64,000 nt of DNA. It comes from Fratercula arctica (lineage: Eukaryota; Chordata; Aves; Charadriiformes; Alcidae). Location of the stretch: assembly GCA_947846985.1 (NCBI GenBank), contig CANTUZ010000004.1, forward strand, positions 78,378,159 through 78,442,158. Reading direction: 5' to 3'. Under the pieces are notes generated by a model. The model saw only the letters and a list, made by a program, of their open reading frames with translations, was not told where the DNA came from and did not search any database. The translations under genes were made by a program, and so were the position numbers. Within the stretch, counting starts at the first letter, position 1. Each line of letters starts with the position of its first letter. Shown here piece after piece: positions 26,370 through 39,790 of the stretch.

Positions 26370-26700
26370 GAAGCAAGGAGAAGTTAGACATGGCGCAATG
26401 AACGAAAGGAAGAAGAAAGCAAAAGGAGAAGGTAAGGGCAACGGGAGGAAGGTAACAGAAGAAAGGGCTGGGAAAAATGAATGGAGAGATAAGCCAACAG
26501 GGAAATCACACATATGAAGAAGAATGAAAAGAAAACCATATGAAAGAATTAAAAAAGCAAAAGAAGCCAAGGAAAAAAAAAAAAAAAAAAAAAACAAAGC
26601 GTTAACAAGTGTTAATTAGGAATAAGAAAGATGAAAAGAGTATCACGGAAAAAAATGAGAGGCAATATGAGAAATAGAAGATGAAGAAACATGGCCCTGG
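26370..26700 (+). repeat. Purine-rich, A-rich low-complexity tract
   Basis: Over about 330 bp the plus strand is strongly biased to A and G, built from irregular GAA, GGA and AAAG words, with a 22-A run at 26573-26594. The bias is seen directly. It is imperfect and shows no fixed repeat unit, so it is not a satellite. Such tracts can adopt triplex structures; that is inference. Confidence 0.75.
26573..26594. repeat. Poly-A run, 22 A
   Basis: Twenty-two consecutive A within the purine-rich tract. Confidence 0.9.
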
Positions 26701-26880
26701 GCTCATTGCTATTAATTTAATTAGTAGTCATCCTCCAGTCTCTGCCTTCTCTGCTACAACAGGGCTGTTCCTGCTCATTGCAGACCTTCGCCGCGTCGCG
26801 TTAGCTTTCAATGACTCACTAGGTTTTTAACTATAGGATTTCAGCGCCCAGGGTTTGGCATTGCACAATTGCCAAGCATA
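26690..26880. promoter_or_regulatory. Candidate cis-regulatory element (CpG cluster, AP-1, NFI/C/EBP-like)
   Basis: Five CpGs fall within 26789-26800 in otherwise CpG-poor DNA. An AP-1 consensus TGACTCA lies at 26812-26818. Half-sites TTGGC (26855-26859) and GCCAA (26871-26875) flank ATTGCACAAT, close to a C/EBP palindrome. An AT-rich homeodomain-like word ATTAATTTAATTAG lies near 26710. The motifs are seen; function is inferred from clustering only, and each short motif occurs by chance in many places. No TATA box with a gene is visible, so enhancer is likelier than promoter. Confidence 0.3.
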
Positions 26881-27359
26881 AATTGTATTTTAATACAGTT
26901 ACAAATTTCACTTTGGGGGGATAGACAGATTAGGAAAATGACCCAAAAAATCACCTTTTCACATAACAGTACTTTTTTTTCACAAAGAACATGCAAAGTT
27001 TTACTTGATTTTTTTTTTTTTTTTGGATTATTCAAAACCACTGTTTACAATGGCTACCTTAAGTGCTTCTTCAAAGATTGCATTATTTCCGCACCTTGAG
27101 TAATAATTACTGGAGATGCTTCAAATCAATTTGCAAAACCTCAGGGTAAGCGTTGCCTCTAAAATGGTGGAGAACGCAGGTCCAATTTGGAGCCCGTTAA
27201 ATGAGACTGCAACAGTTTAAGAGACAGCTAAATGTAGTGTTACACATCACTGTAGTTCATTTCAGCTGGAGTACCAGCTATTCATATTCTATCACTCATA
27301 ATTTCAAGCAAGTGGAGGGAAAAAAAAATCATTGACCTTGAACAACCTCCAATAAATTT

Positions 27360-27900
27360 GGTCTATAAACTTTGATATATCCTTCCTTCTGACTGCAATA
27401 CCTTTTTCAATCTGCAAGTTCTCTTTGAAGAATAATAAAAAATGACCATTTCATCAAGCTTTCGAAATGACCGAGATCGAATCTTTAACTGGAAAAAGTT
27501 CACTGTAATGCACGGTGACTGGTATTAATTACTAATTTTATGCAAAACGACATGTCAAATTAATTGGCGATGAGCTATTTTGGTGGATATATGCCAAACC
27601 TCAGCTTGTTTTGGGCAGAAGTAGTATGGTATTAAATATTTAACATGCTGTGGGATGTTCTGGTTACACTGGTCAATCATTAATTTCCTTTGATCCCTAG
27701 AAAGTAATTTTTGTTGCACCCAGCTGTAACTGATTGCAAACAGCTTTTTTATTCAGGCTCCTAATGTACTTTTCCCCAGTTGCTTTCCCCTGATTGAAAC
27801 TATTTGTAGTTACACACTTTATCACACAGCACAGGACCATTGCTTTCCTGTGACTATATACTAAGAGTCATTTAATATTATATGTTAATATGATTTGCAC
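27360..27900. promoter_or_regulatory. Candidate conserved non-coding element
   Basis: A non-repetitive block dense in TAAT-core motifs (ATTAATTACTAATTTTA around 27524-27540, then TTAATTGGC) mixed with balanced-composition words and lacking microsatellites. It has the texture of vertebrate developmental enhancers, but conservation cannot be seen from one sequence. No reading frame of interest crosses it. Confidence 0.25.
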
Positions 27901-28391
27901 TTATAGTGTTATTCCGAAAGAAATTCTAGAAGTGCGGCAATAGCAAATATTTGAAACGATCAATGGAAATTGCGGGAAATCAGAGATGTGCAAAATATTT
28001 CTTTTTAATCTGTAATAACTAAGATTAATCCTAATATTTTACACTTTAAGCAAAAATATAGTTATTAAAAGCAGACTTTTTTACTTCGCTCAGGATATTG
28101 TAAGCATGTATTTTGTGTAAGTTTGTATCACCACACTATTATTACCACATTAATTATTACCATTTTATTGCTTTGGTTCTAAATCTGGGAAATAGCTTTT
28201 CTTTAACGTAATCCTCAACCTCGCTGTCACCACATCACTGGAGGGGGGGAAAAGTGATTTCTAGCTTTTTTTTTTTTTTGCTTTTTAGAAAAGTTATGCT
28301 ATTGCGGAAACAAAAATATATTTGAAAACGGTGTAAAAAAATGAGTTAAATCTGTAAAAGCAACCATCTTGAGTATTAAATTGAAATATAA

Positions 28392-28540
28392 AATCAGAGA
28401 ACGGCAGAATCCTTGAGAGTGGAAGGGCGGAATGTGGAGATTGCCTCACCTGACCTCCCTGCTCAGAGAAGGGCCAGCTAAAGCAGGATGCTCAGGGCTC
28501 CGTGCAGTTGTGTTTTGAACACCTACAAGGCTGGACACTC
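28392..28540 (-). mobile_element. Old, eroded CR1 3' fragment
   Basis: About 150 bp whose plus strand follows the order of a minus-strand CR1 3' end with many substitutions: a degraded ATCAGAGAACGGCAGAATCC terminus, a GAGAGTGGAAGGGC block, CCTGACCTCCCTGCTCAGAG, and a final GTGTTTTGAACACCTAC. The order and spacing match the better-preserved copies, but identity is clearly lower, so this is the oldest insertion in the window. Too diverged to assign to a subgroup by eye. Confidence 0.75.
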
Positions 28541-31500
28541 TTAAATATTTAATTATCCCATATATATGCTAGATTTAAAAAGCTAATCCAAATAAGACTT
28601 TTATTTGACATGTAGCTACCGTCTTCCTAGTCCTTCCTATCTTTCAAAAAACTGCCGAACATTATGACTGAATCATTATTTAGTCATCAAAATCAACTCA
28701 ATTTGTTACATTTCAAAACAGTAATCTAAGGTTTTGTAGATATTTAGCAAAAAAATAACGTTTCCCAAATATTCAATGAGAGGATAGATTGATGCACATT
28801 TTATATGGATGATTATGCCAAATTTTTATCTGATATTACAAAAAGCTATACCGGAAAGCACTAGTTACGAACTTTTCATTAGCTTAGATAGATGTTAATT
28901 TTAGCTTCTCTTTTCAAGTAAATCTTAAATTAATAAAGCTTTAGCATAACAATATCTACATAGATGACAGAAGGAAAGAGGAGAAGCCATCCTAAGGAAA
29001 TGACTCCCTTTCAGTGCTTGGTACCATCAGGCACTGGTTGGCAGTGACAGGTGATCAGTTGGAATAATGAGCTCTTCTTCTCTCACTAAGTCACATTCAA
29101 GTATGATTTATGTCCTACGACAATTTTGGAAAGGCATGTAATCTTGGAATCAGCATCATCATACTCTCCTTCTGTGGAGAAGGAACATCGCCTAAATTTC
29201 CAGGTTCTGACACTGTAAATACAGTTTCATGAGTCTTCAGATGAAGACGTTCAGTTACTGCCTTCAATATCTCATAACCGCTCCCATCTTGTTCTATTAT
29301 AACAGATTGGTTCCTGAAAGTTATTACTAGTTAACTTTCCACTTTTTATTTCAGCCTAACTGCTTGACTTTGACCTTCAGACTTAAAAATAATGCATAAA
29401 AGGATGCACCTATCAGTCAATCTTTTCTCTTCTTATGAAAAAGAATAAATGCATGAAATTTAACGTGATGGAAGCATTTTTACTTCTGCTTTTAAAGAGC
29501 TTAAAACTTTTCTACAAGGAATAACATTAAGTGCTGTACACAAGAAAGCAATGGCTTTGCTTCCGATTCTCTACCATTTATACCCCTCAGTTGTCTCTCA
29601 GACTATTTCATATTGAAACTAATATTTAAATCATATGGATCTGGACACCTGATTACTTCAAGCAACTGTCCCGCTATGAAAATGAATTTATTTTACTATT
29701 TTTCAGGTCCAAATAAGAACTGACAGGGCTCTCAGTAAGTATGATCTTTCTAGGCAGTTAACGGGAAGGAATGAGGAAAAACTGAAGACATTTTTAATTT
29801 TCCAATGACTTCCATACCTTGAGAAGTCTTTAACTTCCCGATGGTGTCAAGATTTTAATGGACCACTGTATGCCCAAAATGTAAAAAACTCCTATGAATA
29901 CCATGTTCACCAAAGTAGTCCACTTTTTTTTTGTGTTGTTTGGGAATTCTTGTATTTATCTATGTCAGCAAGTAGATAGTATGACATAATTGTCTTGACT
30001 TAGCAGAACAGGTAGTGGTAAAGGTTATCATTGGTAGACTCAAATGTTGAACTCACTGGTGAATTTCTTGGATATTTCATTAGAGCAAGTTAGACTCAAT
30101 ATATGCATTGATACATTGTATTGCCTTATTTAAACATCATCTTAATTTGAAATGTGGTATATTTTGAAGAAATAAATGTCCCTTTTTATTGTAGTACACA
30201 TAAAATAGTCACTGATTTATTAGTAATTTGACATAACAAAAGGGACACAGGAAGCTTCATAATAACAGCATGAAAACATACAGGCTATTTGGTATCGAGG
30301 AAATTCAATCATGCAATATTCATCATTTCTCTACTTGCACATAGCAAAGCTCTGCAGTTCAGGCACTAGTTACACGAAGATTCTTGAAAATGTTTTGGTG
30401 TAAATTCTGGTTTTTTTTAAGAAAATGTTCTAGCATTTCTGAATGCATAGAAGGAAATATGTAAACATTTTCTGTTTTCCTGGACTTCTTGTCTATCCTA
30501 CGAACTTCCTCTAACAGTTCAGTCTCCACACTTAGATGTGTAAACTACTCCAAATATGAGTTTATTTCTCCCTATTTTATTCTATTTGTCATTTATTTAT
30601 TCTTTTTCTTTCTCAGCTTAGTGAGTCACCATGAGGCTGTGGCATACATAATGTGTACCAACTCCTGCCAACTACTTCTCCCGTCATATTTCATCCCTTT
30701 GTAGAAGTTCCAGGCTTCACCATCTCTTCTGATGGAGGTTAAATCACCCTTACCATCACACTGCTCCCCACGTTCCACTGGCTGTGATGACAGTGACAGT
30801 CCTTTAATTGCTAATTCTCCCTGCTACTGTTCTTCTAACACTGTTCAAAGCCACGTTGGGAAAATTCTGACAGCAAGGAAGACACGTTAACCACTCCAAA
30901 ATCTTTTCTCTAGCGCTGACTGTATTTTCAAGGAGTTACTAAATGAGAACAAATAAGGTAAAACACCAGGAAGAGGTAACACTCTCACCTCAGCATTTTC
31001 TTTATGCTATCCAATACTTTCCTGGTTTCTAGGCTTGTAGACGTTTGTAGAGCATTTAAACGCCAAATTTAAGAAAGTCACGTGAACGTAGCAGATGTAT
31101 TGTGCTAAATGAACACCCCTTGGTATTGACACATTCTTCACTGGGTTATTTTTTTCCCCAAAAAATCTGGTGTATATTACATTTGGAATAATTTTTCTTT
31201 ATTTGTGGGGATGGAAGAATAAAGGCTTACTTTTCCTGCTAGAATAAGGACTTTGCTTTAGACTCTTTCTCTAGAACAGCTGAAGGACTGACAGAGATTG
31301 TAAGATCAGTTTTCTCCTGCATATGAAACACCAAATAGATGAAACGTTTGAAGACAGCATTTTTGTTAGTGATGAAAGAGTAACTTTCAATGAATAATTT
31401 ATTGAGCAAATTGAGCCGATTTTTCTCCTTTCACAATATAAACAAGCAGATCACAATTTTCTCTCATTTACTCGTTAGCTGAAACCATTTGCCCAAATTC

Positions 31501-34500
31501 TTGTATGTGAAACTTGTAACTGAATATTGACTGTGAAGGGATCTCTTGAAGCCCTACACACAGGAGACGTGGGGTTTTTGTGAGACAGCTCGCAGGGTAA
31601 AGCTCCTTCACTGAACGGATGAGTGCCTAAGCATTCCTAGCAAAGATATGTATGTGGATTTCAATTTTGTTTTCTACATATTTTTATGGAAATAAGATTG
31701 TAGTTCACCTTCGGTGAACTTCATGTTTTGGAAGAATCAATGGTTTGGCGTATACTGAAGATAAGAGCAAAACACCAGCAAGAGCATGAAATGAAATTCC
31801 AACAGCAGCTGAATTGTATTTCCTTTCTTTAAAGTAATGTTGTTGTGTTTTTTTTTTTTTTAAGCCAATACAGATGAAAACAAAATAAAAAGCAGACAAA
31901 CCCCACCCAGTCTTATGTTCCTCTGAGTTGCATTTCATAAATGGTATCTGTGTCATACAAAGTCCTGACACGGTTTGCCGAAGTTTTTCTATAGATAATC
32001 CCTAATTAGATAATTATATTATAAACTGATTTCAAGGTTTTGTTATAAAATTACAGATCTTTTTGATGGAAGTCAACTACTTATATGCAATGGTTCTTTG
32101 TAGGGATAGACCTTGATTATATTAACCATGAAAACAAACCAACACTGGGCAATACAAGCATGGAATGAATTCAGAACCAACAGATGTCATATCAGAGTTG
32201 TCATCATCAAGAGCAACAACTTCAGCCCAGTTTTGTAGGATTAAATCATAATTAAACTACCAGATCTAGGCTATGCTATATGCTTTTTCATCAGTAATTT
32301 GTTATAAAATGCAATGATTGAAGCAAACTCTAAGAGAAATAATGAATGATGGCAATGAGAGATGAAAAATGAACAATTAGCAAAGAATGTAAAGAACACA
32401 TTTTAAGTATAAGTGCCCATGCCCTGGAAGGCAGTGATTTTTTGATTCAGGATACGGCAAACCAGTGTACATAGAACTGCAGCAAAAAGATGTATTTTTA
32501 AAAATATATATAAAAAGAGGATACGATCAGACTTAACCAGTGCGTAAGAAATTTGTGAAACTAATGCAGTAATACTGTATGCATATCTAATATTAGGATT
32601 TTAAATCTAGATAACCTGAAAAAAAACTCACAAAAGCAATTAAAGGATGGAAAAAAGTGCTTTAGAATGAGAGAAAGGAAACATTAAAGGGCTAACTTAT
32701 TCAGCTTATTACGGAACACAGAGGTGTTTTTCTTTCCTAAACAAACAAATACTGCCTGCATGCCAAAGAGCATTTTAACCTAATTAAGGTCAAATTGTCT
32801 TCTTGGAAACATAAGCACCATGTAGAGCACCCTGCACAGAAAGCAGAGACACCATTAGCCACAATATCAGCATGATCACAACCAAAATAGTTCCTGCAAG
32901 AGACGGTGCCAGTGGTAAATTTCCAAATGCTCTTGGGGGAACGATTTTTAGGTTGGGATCTGCCCCCTGTCCTGTTCTGACTCCACGGGAAGAGCAGGAA
33001 GGGATGCAGAGGTGGTGTCTTTTGGGGACACCAGCTTGAAGTCTTCCCGTCAGACGGGAGCCCACAGGATTCCCCCAGGAATTGCTGCTGTGTTGCTGTA
33101 CGGCGCTGGCCACTGATTCCAGTTCTTTGAATGAAATTCAGAGCTATTGACTGAAATTCAAAGATACCAGTTGGCTTAAGAAGCAACACAACTGTGATGA
33201 TCTGGCTCTGAGCCTATAATAATAAAGCTTTCCAGGCTTGAGCAGAAATAATTCTAACCAGGACATCTAGCCACAGAGAGCTGAAAGATGAATGGAAAAC
33301 ACAAACTTCAAAGTAAGAATACTTGATCATTGGATCAAATTACTGAAAAATTGGAATCTCTGCCTCTTCATGGACCTGAAGCAAGACTGGACACCCCCTT
33401 GGAACATACATTTGGCCAAACACGTTATGCTTTAGTGAAAAATAAGCTATTACGCTCAGTTCAGTGTTTGGCATGAAATGGAAATCTATGAAAGCAGTTA
33501 TACTACCTGGCCAATTAACACTAGAGATTAAATAAGAGTGATCTATTAACTTCATTTCAATGCCACCAACCCCACTCATTCTTACGCCATAGGCTATGGT
33601 CACAGCCATGGTACTGCCCCTGTAAGACAAGAGCTGTGCACCGGCGTGGATCTGATGTCTGACTGCAAACTAATCCCATGGTAAATAACCAAGTCATCAG
33701 CGGAGCTAAGACCAGCCTCCTTACCGTGATTTCCATCCCTCTGGATTCACTTAGAGCCCACAGAAAGGGCAGTACGGGCGGAGCACTGCAGGGTTTTTTA
33801 CTCTGAACTTCTTTCTACACAATACTTTTTCTACTGCTTGGTCAGATCTGACTGCAACATATACAGATCTGCTACATATATATGTATATGTGGACTACAG
33901 AATGTTTTGGACAGGCAAAAAAGTGCCGAGTCCATTGGATGTTGTTGTGTGATCATTTCTGCCAAAATTCTGATTTCTGATTTTGCAGTATCATCATCTG
34001 TTAAGCCATCTTTAACACAGCATTAAGAAAGAGTTCTGAAAGTAAATAAATGCTATAATGTTACATAAATCATCTGCATCGTCACCTTTTCTGCATACAT
34101 ATAGTCTTCTAGTGTGATAATTTTGCATCTAAGGACTTAAGAAATGTCCACCTTAAAATTGTGTCAGGTTTAGGGGCCACTTGTCACGAAGGGCAAGAAG
34201 GAAAAGCATCCATATTCCCCAATAAAATACTTCTGAAAGTGCTTCCATTAGTAAGAATAATTAATAAGCAACAATGGCTTTGCATTGAATAGGGAGAATT
34301 AAATGTTGAGAAGAACACAGAGAAGGCATCTGCCAACAGCAGTAAGGCAATCTGAAAAAAACATCCCCAACTTTCTAGCTGTGGTAATCTGACACTGCAA
34401 GAAAAAAAGAAAAAAAATACATTTAATAATGGATCCTATCCATAATTTAACTAATAAATAACTTTCTGCATTCAAAAATGTAATTTGAAAGACTACCACA

Positions 34501-34900
34501 TAATGGCAATAGGTACCTTATCTTTCCATTTGCCAATCCAGCTTGTTATCACGAAGTCAAAGGGTAGGTTTGCCTGGATCCCTGACAGCATATAAATATT
34601 GCTGAGATTTGTCTAACTCTCTTGTCACTACTTTAGTCTACTCTTGGACAAGGCATTAATGTTACTAAAGGTGTCACCATAAGAAGATCAGAAGTGACAG
34701 TAAGATGTAGAAAACATAAATGCAACACTACCGAGAGGAGCTGTTATCATCCAGGTGTTGGTGAAACACACAGCCATAAAACAGGAGAAAATACAGCATG
34801 AAAACATAATAGAGATACACAGATAGTGTTAAAACAGTGTTTTGGCTTATTTGTCCAAGAAAAAAAAAAAAAAAACGAGAAATGAAAAAAAAAAATCAAG
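28541..34900. other. CR1-free unique DNA, left part
   Basis: No transposon or gene was recognised over about 6.4 kb. A T run lies at about 31847-31861. At 32737-33189 the minus strand has two overlapping open frames (150 and 107 codons); the shorter encodes a hydrophobic segment resembling a membrane helix (reported as a finding, not called a gene). The surrounding sequence is slightly richer in GC there. Confidence 0.5.
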
Positions 34901-35284
34901 AGCAACATCTTAGGGGAGTTACTGCTCGGCTTTGTGACGCTGGCTTTAAATTAGTCCTCATGACAACAAAGCAAGCTTTAAAAACAGCCTCCCTGTAAGC
35001 CAGATTCTAAGGGCAGATAAGAAAGTTCAGCACAATCACGGCAGAGAGAAACTTCAGAAGAGCAATACGTGAGTTTATAGCTGACAGGCTGAAATAAAGA
35101 GTTCAGGAAATCTTCACAGCCAGCCAAGTGGCTTAAAACACAAATATTCCCAGTTTTACTTTTCAGACGAGCAGATGTGTCTTCAGGAGGGCTGAAATAT
35201 GAAGGGAACTCATTTTTTAACCTATAAAATGAAATTACGAATTTAGTCCTGGAAAACTGGGAAGACCACAGCAGAAACACATTT

Positions 35285-35309
35285 AAAAAAAAAAAAAAAA
35301 AAAAAAAAA
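35285..35309. repeat. Poly-A run, 25 A
   Basis: Twenty-five consecutive A followed by a short purine stretch. The 380 bp upstream show no gene-like or transposon-like sequence that would make this a retrocopy tail. Confidence 0.9.
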
Positions 35310-38300
35310 GAAAGAAGAAAGGTGTGGAAAGGTTTTCAAGTTGTTACAGGTTTTGGAGCCCCACAACCAGAGCACCATGAACAACCGAAACCAAGTCCCA
35401 CAGAGTGGCTTGCAGGAGTTGAGTACAAACTCCACGTATGGGCTTGGGCTCCTGGTGCACGAGCACCACCAACACAAGTCCTGGCTGCCACCAGGCCATT
35501 AGACTGTATGGCCATTTGCAATACTTCCAGCTGGTTAAGCAATAAGATACGTGTCTTGTCTCAAACACTCATTTATCAGCCAGGAAGCAGGTGATGAAGT
35601 AGGTGATACAGCAGGTGACAAAGAACCAGCTGTCTGATAAAGAGACGCCAGCTAACAAGAAAAAAGTTGTATTAAACCTGACGTAGCTATCTGGAAAGTC
35701 TGAACATGTGAGCGAAGCTTCTCGAGGGAGTTCACCACAGATGAACTAAAAACCACTTCCTAGAAAAAACCCACTGTACAACTATTGCAGTTCAAAAATC
35801 AGTTATTATCGCCCTCTTTATTTCTCTTGTAAGATTTTTTTTTTTTTCCCTCCATTGAAAGCATGTTCGTTAAGCCATTTAGTGTCAGCAAGAAGGTATA
35901 ATCAGCTCTTTACTTACCGTATTCCTGATGTGTGTTTGAGTTGCTGCTTTGATAGCAATTCTATTAAAACTGAATTCAGACCTTACAGGCCACCTGTTGC
36001 TTCTGCGCGTGACATACGCAGGGCTACAGACTCTCCATGAGAACGTGGTGTTGCTGCTATTCTGTATTACCATGGACAACCTTGCAGGGCATCTGCAAAA
36101 GGACTTAAGATAGAGAGAAACACCTTCTCTTGCTGCTTACTGTTATTTTTCAATTGTCCTTCCCCTATTTGGGTTGATTTTACTTAATGCTTCCCGGGTA
36201 CTGGAGTTCTTATTTCTATCCAGTGTGTAGTACAACCATTGACCACTCAAGTGGAAGAGACTCTTTGTCAAGGAAGGATTGTGAAAAAAAGGGGAAAGAG
36301 TCCAGGGTTTGTCTCCTTCAGTAAGAAAGGGTAGAATTTACTTCAAATGCTTCACACAACAGGATACAGAACGCCCAAAGGCAGGCATCTTAACCCCCTC
36401 TTCAAGAGAAGAGGACTCTACTACTCAAGGGAAAACTAGAATAACTTTTCTAAACAGAAGAACAGAAAACACTTATTTTGTTCAAAGCAGTTATAAAGAG
36501 ACAGCTCAGATATCTTAACAGGAGCTTCATTTACAACAACTTATTTGCTCACCTTTAATTTTGTGCTATTACAATTTACTCATAGGAAACTACCAAAGTG
36601 CGCCAAAACCTAACATTAAGTGTCCAAGTCTTATACAGACTTCCACAAGAACTGACCTAAAATTAAATTTTCTTCTTGTGACATGGCAGTAAATATTAAA
36701 TATATATACGTTCTCTGAAACAAACCCCAAACCCTTAGAAATGAAAGCAATAAAAATTCCGACAGTACTCCTGGAGAACTTTGAGTGCTCTAGAGCAATC
36801 TTGGGATGAATTAAATTATCCTTGTTCTACATGATAGAGAATTTAACATACGCATTGAACGTGATAAAGATCCGAAAAGTGATTCCAGCAAATCAGCATT
36901 TAAGGATGCCTGGTTTCCGAGTGCTAAGAAGAAACTTTGTATTTGCTGAACAAAGAAAGACTTGGAACTTTGGTTTTAAATCTGTATAAGGCATAATGAT
37001 ACAAACCAGAATAATTTTCAGGAACTGATGCAGTTCTTACTTCAAGCAATTCAAGAAATGTACAAAGATGAACATCATTATCTGGTATTGTAGATGGAAT
37101 AGTTGCGATAAAGTCCTGCAAAATTCATTACGCAAAGTCCATTGGCAGAGCTGGAAATGGAACCGGGCTTTGGTGAATTATTTAACTGCAATTATTATTA
37201 CTATGAAGTTGTTTGCAAAACCAGTGCAAATAAAGTCCAGCTCTCTATGCTTTTGATGTTGTGCGATTTATGTTAATATATCAGTTTTCTCTACTTCTTT
37301 CCGATTTCCCACAGACTTGGTAGGACAAAAAGGTGAGGAGCTGAACAGACATACGCTATGGATAGATACTGAATTAAAGATCACAGGTTTCTTGCATACG
37401 GAAGATATCTTCTCCTCGATTGTCTCCCATTCCACCTATCTCCATCCACCCACAGCAGAAAAAAATTGCAATTTTATTCAGCTGGGAATAAAAATACTAT
37501 TTACTATGAAAAGTTACTACGAGATTGTCTATCTTAGAAAGCGAGGAGTTAGAAAAAATGTCATTTATTCGTCCTGTAACAGTAAAAAGTGCTGGCCAAA
37601 TTAAAGCTAACAACTAATAAATTGTGCTCGCATATCTTCAGGCTGAGTGTGGCTGGAAGTGACCATAGAATAGTAAAGCAAAACATTATAGCGTAAGAAA
37701 ATGTCTTGGTGAAGAATAATTACCCCATTATTTGATAAAATGTACAATAACTACTGACATTCTCATTAAGATTTATCTATGATGTAACACTAATGTTCCA
37801 CCTCCTTAGTCCTGGGTACAGGGTGAAAACAAGTACAAGCAAGAAACAAACACAGTAGACAAGAAATTTGGTTACTGGTTCAGCTACGAAATAAATAATT
37901 ACTCGCCTCCTTTTGCTACATACTGTTAAGAATTACTTTACTTCTGCAGATAAACATGTATATTTAGTGAGTAGAGATAAGGTAGGTACTTTAGCTACTG
38001 CTGACTGGACAGAACAAAAAATTTGGAGAGCAGATTGTCTCCTAAAGGGAACATTTCAAGAGCTTTGAACGGTTGATAACAGAAAATTTTGGAAAAGCAC
38101 AGAGAGGTTCTTCGAAACACTGCTGAAAACAAGAATACATTTTAAAAGTAGATTCCGAACCCTCAAAAGCACTTTTTGTGTAAGGAATTATGGAACTTGA
38201 CAAACATCTAAGCAAAAAAAAAGTAATACTGGATATGGTGAATTTATTTTCATATTCATAAAGTATATTTTTGTAAACAGAATTTAAATAACATTTCATT

Positions 38301-39177
38301 AATGCTATTGAGTATCAATACAATCTTTGAAACAACGTTTTCTCCTTTTAAAAATACTTTCTATAAAGAAGCATCCTTTCTAATGACAGTGCTTCAGGTC
38401 ACGTCCTTATTTTTTCCTCTTCCCTGAGCTTCAGTTTGCTTTGTTCCCCCAGCACAAAATTTATGGTCATATGACAAACTGCAAACAAGAGACAGCAAAA
38501 GCAGGAAATTTATCACAGCAGAGAAGTAATGGCACTCTCCATAAGGTATTACAAATTTCTCAAATTAACTATTCACACATTATACTAGTTTTTAATCATT
38601 CAGATACATGACAAATTGCAGAAAGCGCTATATTCGTAAGATACTAAATGAAATAGAATGACTGCAATTTTGTCAGGATTGTTTTTATTTGTATATTCAC
38701 ACCAATGATAATTAAAAATTCAGTAAGGCAATACTTTCTTGATGCTGGTGAAATTAAAATGCAAGATCAAATTTACCTGAGAAATACGATTGCAGACACT
38801 ACTCGCAATCTGAATTGGAATGATTATTGGAAGCCAGACATAAGTTTTGTTCAGCTGGTTGCTTTACTTAAAGGATGTTATAATTATTCTTATTTACTCT
38901 ATCAAGTAATGATCATGGATCATTATCAACCTTTAAGATAAGCAGAACATCAGCTGGAGATTAAGACCCTTCTCATTTACTTAGTTGAAACAAGTGAAAA
39001 ATCATTTTTGAGGGAATATACCCATTCCTCAGACAACATTCTGTCATAAATCACAGAATGTAAATCTGGTTGAAAGCACTGAATGAAAACTCTATTGCTA
39101 AAAATAGTCATAGAAATTTCATTCATTAAAAAACCAGAAACTTAATTTGAAATATATGCTCTACCTCATCATGTTCT

Positions 39178-39229
39178 TTACTTTTTTCTTCTTCTTCTTC
39201 TTTTTTATTTTTTTTATTTTTTTTTTTAA
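39178..39229. repeat. Pyrimidine tract with TTC repeats and T runs
   Basis: Five TTC-type units followed by T runs broken by single A, seen directly. Low complexity only. Confidence 0.85.
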
Positions 39230-39790
39230 TCCCTCACTTTTATTTACGTAAGCAGTACAGTCCTGAATTTTTGAGGATTTGGATGGTTCAACAAAAACTA
39301 CATTCAGGTCAGGAAAGCAATGAGGAAAATGGCTACAAGATCTTCTGGATCCTTTCAGCTTGGGAATCAGAAGCAGTTAAAATCCACAGGCCTGCCACTG
39401 AAACTTGGTATGGAATCAGAGAAAGTTCTCCTTTTGTCTTGAAATACATATTCCTACTGAGAAACGCAAAGGATGGAGGACAAAGGGAAGAGCAGGTTGG
39501 TACATCTGAGAACAGTCTTCCCTCCTTTTCCTTCCCCTCCAGAAAACAGAAGGTTGGCCATCACTAGGCTGGTCTCAAAAAAGTTTGTCACGACAAACAG
39601 TATGTGAGAAGTTATTTGCTTAAGGATACCTTTAACGTAAACCTCCCATGGAAACCATTGCACAGTTTCTTTTAAAAAATGTATTTTTTTTTAGGGAAAA
39701 TGTGTAAAGGTACAGATGTTTATACTTTTTTTGAATTTCATCGTCAATTCACCTTACGATCTTAGGAAAAAAAAAATAAAAATGTGTGCT

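Larger units (their letters stand above)
24113..28391. other. Unique intergenic DNA with purine tract and CpG cluster
   Basis: No host gene was recognised. Three parts stand out and are listed separately: the purine-rich A-rich tract at 26370-26700, the CpG/AP-1 segment at 26690-26880, and the motif-rich block at 27360-27900. T runs lie at about 27009-27024 and 28266-28279. Open frames here are 60-85 codons and either homopolymer-driven or without recognisable domains. Confidence 0.5.

Noticed and set aside
35322..35594. Open frames on both strands in a GC-richer patch after a poly-A run, considered as a retrocopy
   Set aside because: The A run lies at the wrong end for a plus-strand copy of this patch, neither strand resembles a known protein, and both strands being open reflects composition.
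37620..37680. GACCATAGAATAG beside GGCTGGAAG, considered as a CR1 3' end
   Set aside because: Only a few CR1-like words, wrong order and no adjoining CR1 body.
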